A stretch of DNA of 64,000 nt, from the NCBI GenBank assembly GCA_003246765.1, contig QKDA01000265.1:1-64000 (forward strand), in the 5' to 3' direction. The first letter of the stretch is position 1, and every line of letters starts with the position of its first letter. This document shows positions 1 to 11,983 of the stretch, piece by piece. The notes below the pieces were generated by a model, which ran no database searches, was not told where the DNA came from, and saw only the letters and a program-made list of their open reading frames with translations. The position numbers were made by a program, and so were the translations under genes. The stretch is from Spirochaetales bacterium (GTDB lineage Bacteria > Spirochaetota > Spirochaetia > Treponematales > Treponemataceae).

Positions 1-710
1 AGGTAGTCGAACCACGCGTCGGGGGCCTCGCTGCCCGGCAGGTCGTCCACCCGAGGCTGGCCGAATATCTGCGCCTCAATGGTTCCCAAACGGCAGTTCG
101 CAAGTTCGCTTTTCCAAAGCCTTCGGGAGGGATACAGGAGATCCAGGTGGGGAGCGGAGAGAAACCGGGGCCGCATGCCGTTCATGAGAAAACGGGTGGC
201 GAGAATCTGGGAGTCGAAACCCTTGCCGTTGAAGGAAACCAACACGGGGTTCTCACCCGCAAGCTCGATAAAGCGTTCCAGAAAATCCGATTCCCCGGGA
301 TAGTCGGAAAGGAGAAGCTGGGTCACCGAGAGGGACTGATTCCCCTCTAACCGGGCAAGAGCGGCCATGAAGGCCACCGTACCCGTACCGTGAGACAATC
401 CCGTGGTCTCCAGGTCGAAAAAGAGGAGCCGGGTACACAGTGCTTCCCGATTTTCCACAGATTCAAGGAACTCCCTCTCCCGGGGAAAGAGGAGCGGAAG
501 GTATGCGGACAGGGGGCTCTTTTCTTCCGGTAGGGGAAAACGGGTTGACCGCTCGAAAAGAAAGTCCCCCTGTCGAACCCATCCGGGCAGCTCCCCGCCC
601 CTTTCGGCCTTTTTTTCGGCGATCCTTTCGGCTTGGGGTGGCGGCGGTGCCTTGCGGACGCTCTGTTCCCGAATCCGCGTTAACCTCGAAGAGAGCCTTC
701 CGCCCTTCAT
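1..710 (-). CDS. mrfB: YprB/MrfB-like RNase H-fold (DnaQ-type) exonuclease, 3' end cut by window edge
   Basis: Absent from the ORF track because it is open at the edge. My reverse-strand translation from ATG at 710 gives ...LLFFDLETTGLSHGTGTVAFMAALARLEGNQ...VLVSFNGKGFDSQIL...HLDLLYPSRRLWK..CRLGTIE..., with DnaQ-like exonuclease motifs. ATGA overlap with the upstream helicase gene. Confidence 0.8.
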   Translation of the reverse strand, partial: MKGGRLSSRLTRIREQSVRKAPPPPQAERIAEKKAERGGELPGWVRQGDFLFERSTRFPLPEEKSPLSAYLPLLFPREREFLESVENREALCTRLLFFDLETTGLSHGTGTVAFMAALARLEGNQSLSVTQLLLSDYPGESDFLERFIELAGENPVLVSFNGKGFDSQILATRFLMNGMRPRFLSAPHLDLLYPSRRLWKSELANCRLGTIEAQIFGQPRVDDLPGSEAPDAWFDY

Positions 711-3079
711 GATTCCGCCGGATTACGGGTAAGGGCCTCAAGAATCAGGGCGGCGTTTTTCTTTATTCCCTCTCCCGTAGAGCTCACCCCGATGCAGGAG
801 GGGCATCCGGTTTCGCATCCGCAGGCGGAAATCCGCTCCCCCGCCGCCGAGAACACCTCCCGGATTCGGGATGCCAGGGCTTCAGAAAGGCCCGTTCCCC
901 CCGGGGCGGAGTCATAGACGTAAAGCGCGGGACAGCCGAAATGGGGGTCACGAATCCGGGGGGCCACGCCGATATCGCGTCGGTCGCATAGGAGGAAAAA
1001 GGGCGCTACGGACCTGATGATGGAAGCGATGCCCCCCAGGGTTTCCGCCTGGGCTGCCTCGTCCATCGAGGCGAGGGTGTCGGGGGCGTCTCCTTCGCCG
1101 TGGGCTGAAATTCCGTCGAGCAGGAGAACGAGTCCCCGGGTTTCCCTCTCCTCCGCGTCCAGGGCTATCTCGCCGAAACCGAGGTTCTCATGGGTATGGA
1201 AACGGAGCTTCTTAAACTTTGAGACCTGGGTTCGCACCAAAAGATCCCCCACCACCAGGCTCACCCCGCCCGCTACGCCCTCGGTCTTCTCGTCCTCCGA
1301 GAGCACCTTGATGTCCGTCTTCACCACCGCGTCGGTAAAGTAGTTCGACTCGGTCTCTTCCACCTCCGCGCGCCGGTTCGGAATGTCCAGGGACTTCACG
1401 ACGTACTGCTTTCCGAGGTGAATGTATATCGCGTTCTGAAAGATCAGCTCCTTCGCCGAGGGACGGTCCATTTCGCCGATCACCTCGTTCCTTCCCTTGG
1501 TCACGTCCACGATTACCACGTTGTCCGCCGTGGCGGAGCGCAGGCTTACCCCTTCCGCCGGGTAACCCCGGTCCGACCAGTGCCAGCGCCCGGCGGCGTG
1601 CCTGAGCATGCCGTCCTCCTCAAGCCACTCGAGAATTTCCTCCGCCGCCTCTTGCGGAAAGGTTTCGCCCCCCTCCCCGGCTTCTCCCAAGCCGCTGCCG
1701 GCATGAAGAAGCTCGTCCGTGAAGGGAAGCTCGAAGGCCGCGCACTTGATGTGGTCCGTGAGAACGTAGGGATTGTCCGGATCTATTTGGGCGGTTTCCT
1801 GGGGCCGTTCGAAAAAATAATCCCCATGGCCGATGATGTACTGGTCCAGGGGCGACGAAGAGGCGATAAATACCGCCACGGACTCGGTCTGCCTTCGCCC
1901 GGCCCTTCCCGCCTGCTGCCAGAAGGAGGCGAAGGAGCCCGGGAATCCCGCCACCACCGCGGCGTCCAAGCCCCCTATATCAATGCCCAACTCCAGGGCG
2001 TTGGTCGAAACCACCCCTTGAATGTCGCCGTCCCGAAGTCCTTTCTCGATCTTCCTTCGTTCTTTCGGAAGGAGTCCTCCCCTATAGGGAACCACCGTGA
2101 TGCCGTGGTTGTCGTTATAGACGTTTCTCAGGGAATCGTTGACGTAGGATGCGATTACCTCGGTCCTGACCCGGGAATGGGCGAAGAGGATGGTCTTGAT
2201 TCCCCCCTTGAGAAAGGCCAGGGCCCAACGCTGACTCTCGTTCATCACGCTCCGCCTTATACCCTGTACCGCGTCCACCAGGGGAGGGTTGTAGAGCACC
2301 ACGGTTTTTTTGCCCGCGGGGGCGCCGTTGCGGTCGATGAGGGTCACTTCATCCCCTAAAAGGCGCTCCGCGAGCTCCTTCGGGTTTCCGATGGTGGCGG
2401 AGCACAGGATGAAGGTCGGATCGGAACCGTAAAAACGCGCAACCCGGCGGATCCGGCGTATGAGATTCGCCACGTGACTGCCGAAAACCCCCCGATAGGT
2501 GTGCATTTCGTCGATAACCACGAAGCGAAGCCTTGAAAAAAAACGAATCCACTTGGTGTGGTTTGGCAAAATTCCAGCGTGCATCATGTCGGGATTAGTG
2601 ATGATGATGCGCCCCTTGTCCCGCGCGTCAGAACGTACAGACTGGGGAGTGTCCCCGTCGTAGATGCCGACCTTCAGGGGAATTCTTCCCGTATCCGCCC
2701 CGTCGCCGACCATTCCGTTTATCTCGCTCTGCTGATCCTGGCTCAGGGCCTTTGTGGGGAAAAGGTAAAGGGCCCGGGCGTCGGTGTCCTCCAGGAGGGT
2801 CTGCATGACCGGCAGGTTATAGCTCAGGGTTTTCCCCGAGGCCGTAGGCGTCACCACCACGGCATGGGCACCCGCGCGGACGGTTTTATAGCATTGAGCC
2901 TGATGGGAATAAAGCCTTTCCATGCCCCGGCTTCTGCATGCGTCCGCAAGCCGGGGATCGAGATCCTCGGGGAAGGACTCATAGGTGCCTTCCCGGGGCG
3001 GAAATACCTTCACTTCCGAGATAAAGGGGGCAAAGGAAGGATCCGAAAGGATGGACGTGAGACGGTCTGCCTGGGTCAT
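707..3079 (-). CDS. mrfA: DEAD/DEAH-box helicase with C-terminal DUF1998-type Cys cluster, MrfA (YprA)-like
   Basis: TPTASGKTLSYNLP, VIDEMHTYRGVFGSH, SATIGNP, QQAGRAGRR; C-terminal CGCETGCPSC cluster; adjacent to the YprB-like gene. Confidence 0.85.
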   Translation of the reverse strand: MTQADRLTSILSDPSFAPFISEVKVFPPREGTYESFPEDLDPRLADACRSRGMERLYSHQAQCYKTVRAGAHAVVVTPTASGKTLSYNLPVMQTLLEDTDARALYLFPTKALSQDQQSEINGMVGDGADTGRIPLKVGIYDGDTPQSVRSDARDKGRIIITNPDMMHAGILPNHTKWIRFFSRLRFVVIDEMHTYRGVFGSHVANLIRRIRRVARFYGSDPTFILCSATIGNPKELAERLLGDEVTLIDRNGAPAGKKTVVLYNPPLVDAVQGIRRSVMNESQRWALAFLKGGIKTILFAHSRVRTEVIASYVNDSLRNVYNDNHGITVVPYRGGLLPKERRKIEKGLRDGDIQGVVSTNALELGIDIGGLDAAVVAGFPGSFASFWQQAGRAGRRQTESVAVFIASSSPLDQYIIGHGDYFFERPQETAQIDPDNPYVLTDHIKCAAFELPFTDELLHAGSGLGEAGEGGETFPQEAAEEILEWLEEDGMLRHAAGRWHWSDRGYPAEGVSLRSATADNVVIVDVTKGRNEVIGEMDRPSAKELIFQNAIYIHLGKQYVVKSLDIPNRRAEVEETESNYFTDAVVKTDIKVLSEDEKTEGVAGGVSLVVGDLLVRTQVSKFKKLRFHTHENLGFGEIALDAEERETRGLVLLLDGISAHGEGDAPDTLASMDEAAQAETLGGIASIIRSVAPFFLLCDRRDIGVAPRIRDPHFGCPALYVYDSAPGGTGLSEALASRIREVFSAAGERISACGCETGCPSCIGVSSTGEGIKKNAALILEALTRNPAES

Positions 3080-3118
3080 GGGATGAGTATAGCAAGGCCG
3101 GGGGGAAAAAGAAATCCA

Positions 3119-3130
3119 TAAACCGGTTTA
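3119..3130. repeat. 12-bp perfect palindrome TAAACCGGTTTA in the divergent mrfA-glgC intergenic region
   Basis: Read directly from the sequence. Confidence 0.6.
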
Positions 3131-3145
3131 GGCATGAAATCTTAC

Positions 3146-3174
3146 TGGCACTCTTGCCGGAGGGAGATTATACT
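3146..3174 (+). promoter_or_regulatory. candidate promoter for glgC (-10 TATACT at 3169-3174, weak -35)
   Basis: TATACT about 40 nt upstream of the GTG start; the -35 assignment (TGGCAC, 17-nt spacer) is weak. Confidence 0.4.
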
Positions 3175-3214
3175 CAAGTAATCTCGAAACATGCGAATCC
3201 TAAGGAGTGTAATC

Positions 3215-4486
3215 GTGTCCAGGGTACTATCAATCATCCTAGGCGGCGGCAAGGGCACTCGCCTTTATCCGCTCACCAAAGAACGTTCAAAACCCGCAGT
3301 CCCCTTCGGTGGCAAGCACCGCATCGTGGATATTCCCATCTCGAACTGCATCAACTCAGGGTTTAACCAAATTTACATCCTGACGCAATTCAATTCCGCC
3401 TCCCTGCATCTCCATATCGCCCGGGCATACAACTTTGACGCCTTCTCCGGGGGCTACGTGGAGATCCTCGCGGCGGAACAGACCTTCGAGCATTCAGGCT
3501 GGTACGAGGGAACCGCCGACGCGGTCAGGAAGAATTTCCTTCACTTCAAGACCCAAAAGCCCACCCACTACATTATTCTCTCCGGCGATCAGCTTTACCG
3601 CATGGACTTGGCCGAGTTTCTCCGCAAGCACGAGGAATCCGGCGCCGACATAACCATCGCGTGCACCGCGGTTAACCGCTCCGACGCCTCAGGTTTCGGG
3701 ATAATGAAAACCGATAAAACCGGCAAGATAGTCGAGTTCATGGAAAAACCCGGTTCCACCAAGAACATCGACGACTGGAAGATCCCGGAAGAGGCCCGGG
3801 ACCCTGCCGTTCCCGCGGGCAAGGACTATCTGGCCTCCATGGGCATCTATATCTTCAATGCCCAGGCCATGGAAAATTCCCTGGCGAATACCCTTACCGA
3901 TTTCGGCAAGGAGGTTATTCCCGAGGCCATTCAGCGCTTCAACGTGGCGGCTTACGTCTATAACGGCTACTGGGAGGATATCGGTACGATCCGCAGCTTC
4001 TACGACGCTACCCTGGATCTCACGAGCATCGAGCCGAAGTTCAATTTCTACGACGAAGACCGGCCAATCTACACCCATAACCGCAACCTGCCCTCCTCGA
4101 AGGTTAACCAGGCCACCCTAGATCAGGTCAATACCAGCGAGGGCTGCGTCGTCACCAACGCGACCATCAAGCGCTCGGTTATCGGCATTCGCTCGACCAT
4201 CGAGTCGGGAGCCTATCTGGAGGGCGTAATCTGCATGGGGGCGGACCGGTACGAGAGCGACGAGGAAAAGGCAGATAACAGGAAAAAGGGAATTCCCCCC
4301 ATCGGTATAGGCGAGCGCAGCGTCATTAGGCGGGCCATCATAGACAAGAACGCCCGTATCGGGAAGGACGTGTCCATCGGAATGGGCCGCATTCCCGAAG
4401 ACGGCGATTACGGCTGGTACCACGTGGTAGACGGCATTTACGTAATCACCAAAAACGCCGTGGCTCCCGACGGGACCGTGATCTAA
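3215..4486 (+). CDS. glgC: glucose-1-phosphate adenylyltransferase
   Basis: VLSIILGGGKGTRLYPLTKERSKPAVPFGGKHRIVDIPISNCINSG; GTG start at 3215 preceded by AAGGAG. The ORF track starts at 3191. Confidence 0.93.
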   Translation: MSRVLSIILGGGKGTRLYPLTKERSKPAVPFGGKHRIVDIPISNCINSGFNQIYILTQFNSASLHLHIARAYNFDAFSGGYVEILAAEQTFEHSGWYEGTADAVRKNFLHFKTQKPTHYIILSGDQLYRMDLAEFLRKHEESGADITIACTAVNRSDASGFGIMKTDKTGKIVEFMEKPGSTKNIDDWKIPEEARDPAVPAGKDYLASMGIYIFNAQAMENSLANTLTDFGKEVIPEAIQRFNVAAYVYNGYWEDIGTIRSFYDATLDLTSIEPKFNFYDEDRPIYTHNRNLPSSKVNQATLDQVNTSEGCVVTNATIKRSVIGIRSTIESGAYLEGVICMGADRYESDEEKADNRKKGIPPIGIGERSVIRRAIIDKNARIGKDVSIGMGRIPEDGDYGWYHVVDGIYVITKNAVAPDGTVI

Positions 4487-4528
4487 GCCCGGGACTAACG
4501 AGTTCGAGCCGAAGGTTGCTTGAACCGA

Positions 4529-4562
4529 CCCCCTGAGAGCGGAAGCCTCAGGGGGTTTTTCG
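4529..4562 (+). terminator. Rho-independent terminator after glgC
   Basis: CCCCCTGAG-agcggaagc-CTCAGGGGG followed by TTTTT. Confidence 0.85.
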
Positions 4563-5857
4563 TTATGGGAGCAGCGAGGCAGATACCTCTGCGATAAGCC
4601 TGAAGCCCTCCAAGATCTCGTTCTCGGGCCTGGCGTAGTTTACCCTCACGCAGCGGAACCGGTGGGGATGTTCCCTCCACGCGGTTTCCTCCGGAACGCC
4701 CCCTTCGGGACCAAAGAAGAAGTATTCTCCCGGAACCACCACGACCCCCCGCTCCTTGAGCCTTGCGTAAAGCTCCGAGGTGCCGACGCGCAGGTCGGGG
4801 AAGTAGAGCCAAAGGAACATCGAACCCTCGTTGCGGTGATGCATCCAGTTCCTGCCGGCCATGGCGTCCCGAATCGCTTCCCGGGCAAAGCGGGACTTCT
4901 CGCGGTAAAAGGGCTGAACCTCGGAAGTGGCCAATCGCTTGAGTTCCCCGCTGGAAACGAGACCCTCCGCGAGAACCTGACCCAGGGAGCCAGAAGCCAG
5001 GGCCGCAATGGAGTTTAGCGCAGAGAGAGCCGAAACGATCTGAGGATCCGCCACGACGATGCCCGTGCGCAGGGCAGGCAGGCCAATCTTGGACAGGCTC
5101 ATGGAAAGGATGGTGTTTCGGTTCCATCTCGGCGCCGCCGTTCCCTCTATAACCTCGGGAAATATGATGTCCGGGAAGGGCATCCCGTAGGCGTTGTCCA
5201 CCATGAGGGGAACCCCATGGGCCTCCGCTACCGCCGAAAGGGCGTCGATTTCGTCGTTGGTCAGGACGTTGCCCGTGGGATTCGTGGGCCGGGACACGCA
5301 AATGGCCGCAACCTCGGGGTGGCTGCCCAGGTACTCCCGGACGAGGTCAACGTCCAGGCGATACTTAAACTCATGGTTATCCAGAAGCTCGATTTTCGAG
5401 GGAAGGGTCACGAAGGTTCCCGGATAAATACCCTGATCCGCGTACCCGATGTATTCCGGCACCAGGGGAAAGAGGATGGTCCTTCGCTCGGGTCTTTCGC
5501 CGGAAAGCAGGTTGAAAAGGTAGAAGAAGGCGCTTTGGCTGCCGTTGGTGATGGCAACGTTTTCGGGGCCTATGTCCCAGCCGTACTCGCGGTTAAAGAA
5601 GGTTACCAAGGCCTCGATAAAGCGAAGCCTTCCCTGGGGAGGATCGTACTGGCTGATGGCGCACTCGAAGGCGTCTCCCCAGGAGAGGAGCCTTTCCATC
5701 TCCCGGCGGTAAGCCTTTTCCACCGCGGGAACCCGGGCGGGGTTGCCTCCCCCGAGGCGGCAGGGGGTAACGCCCTCGGGCAGGGGGCGTCCAAGATCGT
5801 CCATGAGCCGGAGGATTCCCGACTCGCCGGTGAGTTTCGTTCCGAAAGATGAAAAAA

Positions 5858-5861
<4 letters not shown>
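4563..5861 (-). CDS. avtA: class I/II aminotransferase, valine-pyruvate transaminase (AvtA)-like
   Basis: [45 protein letters not shown]... AvtA-like N-terminus; AICVSRPTNPTGNVLT; SMSLSKIGLPALRTGIVVA. Confidence 0.75.
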
Positions 5862-8386
<2,525 letters not shown>

Positions 8387-8392
8387 TGCTCT

Positions 8393-9478
8393 TTATCTCC
8401 TCTCGCGAATATCGGCATCCTTGAGGATTTCCTGGATCACCATGGCACGAAGCCGGTTAAGGCGGGCTTCTTCCGACGTTACGTCCTCTTCAATGATAAT
8501 GCTTCCGCCGGAAATAACAAAGCTTAAATGCGCGTTCTGAACGCGGTAGAGCAAGGCTGCCAGGTCCACGGGCTTCAGGCCCGTAAGCAGGGACAGTTCA
8601 AGCCCCAAGCGAAGCGTTCCCAGGAGGGATACCGCCTCGTCAAAGCCGATAAAGCGCGCGTATTTCGCGGTTACAATCGACCGGTATACCGCGTCTTCTA
8701 CCTGAGTGGGCCGTTGGGCGTAGAGCTCCTCCCGGGTTTTCCGCTCCAGGTCGGCAAGTTTTGCAGCTCCCTGTTCAAGCCTCTGCAGCTGAGATTCCAG
8801 GGAGCCTCCGCCGGAAGAGGCCAACGATAGGCGGTAGAGGAATCCCAGTGATTGCTCGCCCCGGGTTCCGTAATATCCCTGGGCGTCGAATCCGTTGCCC
8901 AAGTATTCCCTGAGGGCCCGGTCGATCAGGGATCCCATGCAGAGGCCGGGCAGGCACAGTAGGGCGGAAACCCTCATGCCGGAACCGGAGTCCGAAAGGC
9001 GCGCCGTAAGGTATCCGAAATCGGCGGAGGCGGAAAACTGCACCCTCTTCGATAGATCCGACTCGACGGCAAGAACCTCCCTTAGGGCCCGTTCGGGGGA
9101 CAGTCCGGCGGTAAAGCCGGCAATCCGGAGATGGTCCGTCATGTTGACCGTGGCGGACAGGGTTCCGTCGGATCGTATCACGATTCCCCGCCACGGTTCC
9201 CCTCCGGCCTCCGCGGCGACTATGCCCCGTTCCGCCAGGATACGCTTCCCTAAGGGATCCAGGGAGGACATGCGTACGGTTTGATACTGTTCCGGGTTGG
9301 CGCCCTGGTTGAAGGCGTCGAAGATGAGGGATTGTACCCGTTCGGCGTCGTCGGACTTGATGGTTCCGGGAAAGGAAAACCCCGCGAGGTTGCGGGCCAG
9401 GCGTACCCGGCTGGAGATTACGACGTCGTTTTGGGGCCCTTCCCGGACGTACCAGGCGTCTTGGCTCGCGGGGGTCAT
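8393..9478 (-). CDS. mcsB: McsB-like ATP:guanido phosphotransferase family protein, probable pseudokinase
   Basis: VVISSRVRLARNLAGFSFPG matches the McsB N-terminus; position between mcsA and clpC. Start taken as ATG at 9478 (ATGA overlap with mcsA); the ORF track extends to 9706. Confidence 0.8.
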   Translation of the reverse strand: MTPASQDAWYVREGPQNDVVISSRVRLARNLAGFSFPGTIKSDDAERVQSLIFDAFNQGANPEQYQTVRMSSLDPLGKRILAERGIVAAEAGGEPWRGIVIRSDGTLSATVNMTDHLRIAGFTAGLSPERALREVLAVESDLSKRVQFSASADFGYLTARLSDSGSGMRVSALLCLPGLCMGSLIDRALREYLGNGFDAQGYYGTRGEQSLGFLYRLSLASSGGGSLESQLQRLEQGAAKLADLERKTREELYAQRPTQVEDAVYRSIVTAKYARFIGFDEAVSLLGTLRLGLELSLLTGLKPVDLAALLYRVQNAHLSFVISGGSIIIEEDVTSEEARLNRLRAMVIQEILKDADIRERR

Positions 9479-9966
9479 GCGTTTCCTCCCAGGGCCCGTA
9501 TCCTGTCGCGGTAATAAGCGGCTAGTTCGTAATCCTCCGAATCGATCGCCCGTTGGAGTTCTTTCTTGAGGTTTTCGGGATTCGGGGAAAGGGTCTTGAA
9601 GGCCTCGAGCTTTTCCGGCAAGGGGCCGTCGAATCCCGGCATAAAACCCTCGGAACGCATGAGGGCCGTGATCTCGCCGCGAAATTCCTGGTAGCAGAGG
9701 GCGCATCCCACCGTTCGTTTCTTTCGGAGCTCATCCAGCGAGGTGCCGCAGCCCGGGCAGGTTTGGGTCCCTTCCCTTCCCCTCTCGGGGTTGGAGAGTA
9801 CGCCGGAAAAAAGCCCTCCCAGGGAGATGTCTATGCGGTTGTCCTGCAGCTTGTATCCCCGCTCCCTGGCGCATTGCTCGCACAGGTGCAGCTCTATCGA
9901 TGAGCCTCTGGAGACTTGCTGCACGAAGATGACAGCCGTTCTTTCCCGGCACATGTCGCATTTCAT
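9475..9966 (-). CDS. mcsA: McsA-like Zn-finger/UVR protein
   Basis: MKCDMCRERTAVIF...LCEQCARERG...CPGCGTSL...VGCALCYQEF, with C-terminal UVR motif NLKKELQRAIDSEDYELAAYYRDRIRAL. Confidence 0.88.
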   Translation of the reverse strand: MKCDMCRERTAVIFVQQVSRGSSIELHLCEQCARERGYKLQDNRIDISLGGLFSGVLSNPERGREGTQTCPGCGTSLDELRKKRTVGCALCYQEFRGEITALMRSEGFMPGFDGPLPEKLEAFKTLSPNPENLKKELQRAIDSEDYELAAYYRDRIRALGGNA

Positions 9967-11306
9967 CAATATTTCCTCAGGGTCTCAATGGGCTTCTCCC
10001 GGGCGCCCCTGCGGGCTGGAAGGAGGGAAACCGCCGCGGACAGCAACAGGGTCCCGCAGGCAATCAGCAAAAGGTCCTTAAGGCTTAAGGTAACCGGGAT
10101 GGACTGAAGGTAGTATTCCGGGTCGAGCATGCGTATCCTCCCCGGCATCGACAGCGGATCTCCCCCGGATAGTATATACCACAATTTAAGGGATCCGTTA
10201 ATCGCTCCCTCAAGAAGGGAGAAAAGGCCGTTCACGTGCAGGGCGGCGAGAATGCCCAGGGGAAGGCCCAACACGACCCCTCCGAGTCCCGTCACGCTCC
10301 CGGCGATAAGAAAGGCCATGGTCAGGGTTCCCTGGTCGGTACCGCAGCTTTTCAGGATTGCCACGTCCCGGCGGCGCTCAAGCACAAGCATCACCAGGGC
10401 GGACGAAACGTTCACCGTCGCCACCAGGACGATAAGGAACATAATGAAGAGCAGGAGGGTCCTGGTGGTATTAAAGGATTGGAACTGGCTCCGGTTCAGT
10501 TCTTCCCAGGTATACGCCGTAAAACCCTCCGGCGCGAGCCTAAGGAGGGAAAACCGTACGGATTCAAGATTCCTGAAGGGATTCTCCGTTCGCACGTTGA
10601 CGAAGGTGGATGAAGACTCCCTCCCCATGATCTCCATGCCCGTATCGAGGGGGAGAAATAGCCACAGCGCGTCCAGTTCCCGATACCCCGAGGAGACGAT
10701 TCCCTTGACCGTCCAGACGCTGAACCGGGGCTTCTGGCTTCCGTCGGGGTTTACCGACAGGGTGAGTACCCGAAAACGGTCCCCGACTGAGAGGCCCGTG
10801 ATCTCCGCGAGCTTCTCGCCCAAGAGCGCGTCCTTCGGGCCTTCGAGGGTCAGACTGCCCGACACGGGTTTCAGGAGCCCCCGTACCCCGGGATTGCCGG
10901 TAAGGAATTCCGGTTCCAACGCCCGCAGGGTAGCCCCGGTTCGCCCGTTGGGGCCTATGACCATGCCAGGACCGGTTCTCTCAGCCCACGCCCCCGTTAT
11001 GAGTCCCTCGGGATTCTCCAGGAGAATATTCTTGGAAAGGGCTTTCATGGCGGCGGGACTGTCCGCCATGGGAGAAATTCCCGCGTAATCGGAAAGCCGC
11101 AGATGGGAGGTGGACAATTCGATAATGCGGGCGGATATTCCCTCTATCATTCCGTTAGCCACTACAAGTACCACTATGAGGGGGACGAGACTCACGGCAA
11201 TGCCCGCCATGGCCCCGTAAAGGCTTTTCCTCGCGTTGGAAGAGGAGCCCCGGGCTCCGAATCCGAGAAATCGCAGCGCCAGGGTAAGGGATCCTGCCAA
11301 TCTCAT
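9966..11306 (-). CDS. LolC/LolE-type ABC transporter permease
   Basis: N-terminal TM, large periplasmic domain and C-terminal FtsX-like TM region (VLERRRDVAILKSCGTDQGTL). Confidence 0.8.
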   Translation of the reverse strand: MRLAGSLTLALRFLGFGARGSSSNARKSLYGAMAGIAVSLVPLIVVLVVANGMIEGISARIIELSTSHLRLSDYAGISPMADSPAAMKALSKNILLENPEGLITGAWAERTGPGMVIGPNGRTGATLRALEPEFLTGNPGVRGLLKPVSGSLTLEGPKDALLGEKLAEITGLSVGDRFRVLTLSVNPDGSQKPRFSVWTVKGIVSSGYRELDALWLFLPLDTGMEIMGRESSSTFVNVRTENPFRNLESVRFSLLRLAPEGFTAYTWEELNRSQFQSFNTTRTLLLFIMFLIVLVATVNVSSALVMLVLERRRDVAILKSCGTDQGTLTMAFLIAGSVTGLGGVVLGLPLGILAALHVNGLFSLLEGAINGSLKLWYILSGGDPLSMPGRIRMLDPEYYLQSIPVTLSLKDLLLIACGTLLLSAAVSLLPARRGAREKPIETLRKY

Positions 11307-11983
11307 GAGGGTATCAGCCCCTCCCGGGTAAGTCTCAGGGAAAGATCGGCCATGGCTGCCATCTCCCTGTCATGGGTTACCAGGATCAAGGTTTTTCCGT
11401 ATTTGGTCACCACGGCGAAAAGTATGTCCCTGACCAAGGCTGCGTTCTCAGGGTCCAGGTTGCCCGTGGGCTCGTCCGCAAGTACCAGGGAGGGGGAATT
11501 AACCAGGGCCCGGGCAACCGCCGCCCGCTGCCTCTCGCCGCCGCTCATGCGGGAGGGCACGTGATGGAGTCGGCCCTCGAGTCCGACGTCCGAGAGGAGC
11601 TGCCGCGCCCGCTGAAGGGCTTGCTTCTTAGGCATTCCGGCCATATAAGCCGGGAGCATTACGTTTTCCAGGGCCGTGAAGTCCTTCAATAAATAGTGAA
11701 ACTGAAACACCAGGCCCAGGTGGGAGGCCCTATACCGGGAAAGTTCCTCTTCCCCCAGGGCGGTTACCTCAAAACCAGAGGAACGTACCGTACCGGAAGA
11801 GGGACTTTCCAAGCCTCCAAGGATATTGAGCAAGGTACTCTTGCCGCAGCCCGATTCCCCGGTTATGGCTACCCGTCTGCCCTCGGGCACCTCAAAGTCC
11901 AGGTCCTCGAAAATTACCAGCTCTTCCGCCTCTGTCTGGAATCTCTTAGTAAGCTTTTCCGCCCGTAAGATTGGATTACTCAT
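11303..11983 (-). CDS. lolD: LolD-type ABC transporter ATP-binding protein
   Basis: ITGESGCGKSTLLNILGGLE; RMSGGERQRAAVARALVNSPSLVLADEPTGNLD. Confidence 0.88.
   Translation of the reverse strand: MSNPILRAEKLTKRFQTEAEELVIFEDLDFEVPEGRRVAITGESGCGKSTLLNILGGLESPSSGTVRSSGFEVTALGEEELSRYRASHLGLVFQFHYLLKDFTALENVMLPAYMAGMPKKQALQRARQLLSDVGLEGRLHHVPSRMSGGERQRAAVARALVNSPSLVLADEPTGNLDPENAALVRDILFAVVTKYGKTLILVTHDREMAAMADLSLRLTREGLIPS

Noticed and set aside
1418-2359. 313-aa plus-strand ORF antisense to mrfA
   Set aside because: Mirror ORF caused by codon bias opposite a clear helicase gene; no recognisable domain or RBS.
3146-3157. TGGCACTCTTGC resembling a sigma-54 -24/-12 element upstream of glgC
   Set aside because: GG-to-GC spacing is 7 nt instead of about 10; a -10 TATACT is present just downstream.
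9479-9706. N-terminal extension of McsB in the ORF track
   Set aside because: Overlaps mcsA in another frame; the ATG at 9478 has ATGA coupling and begins the conserved region.
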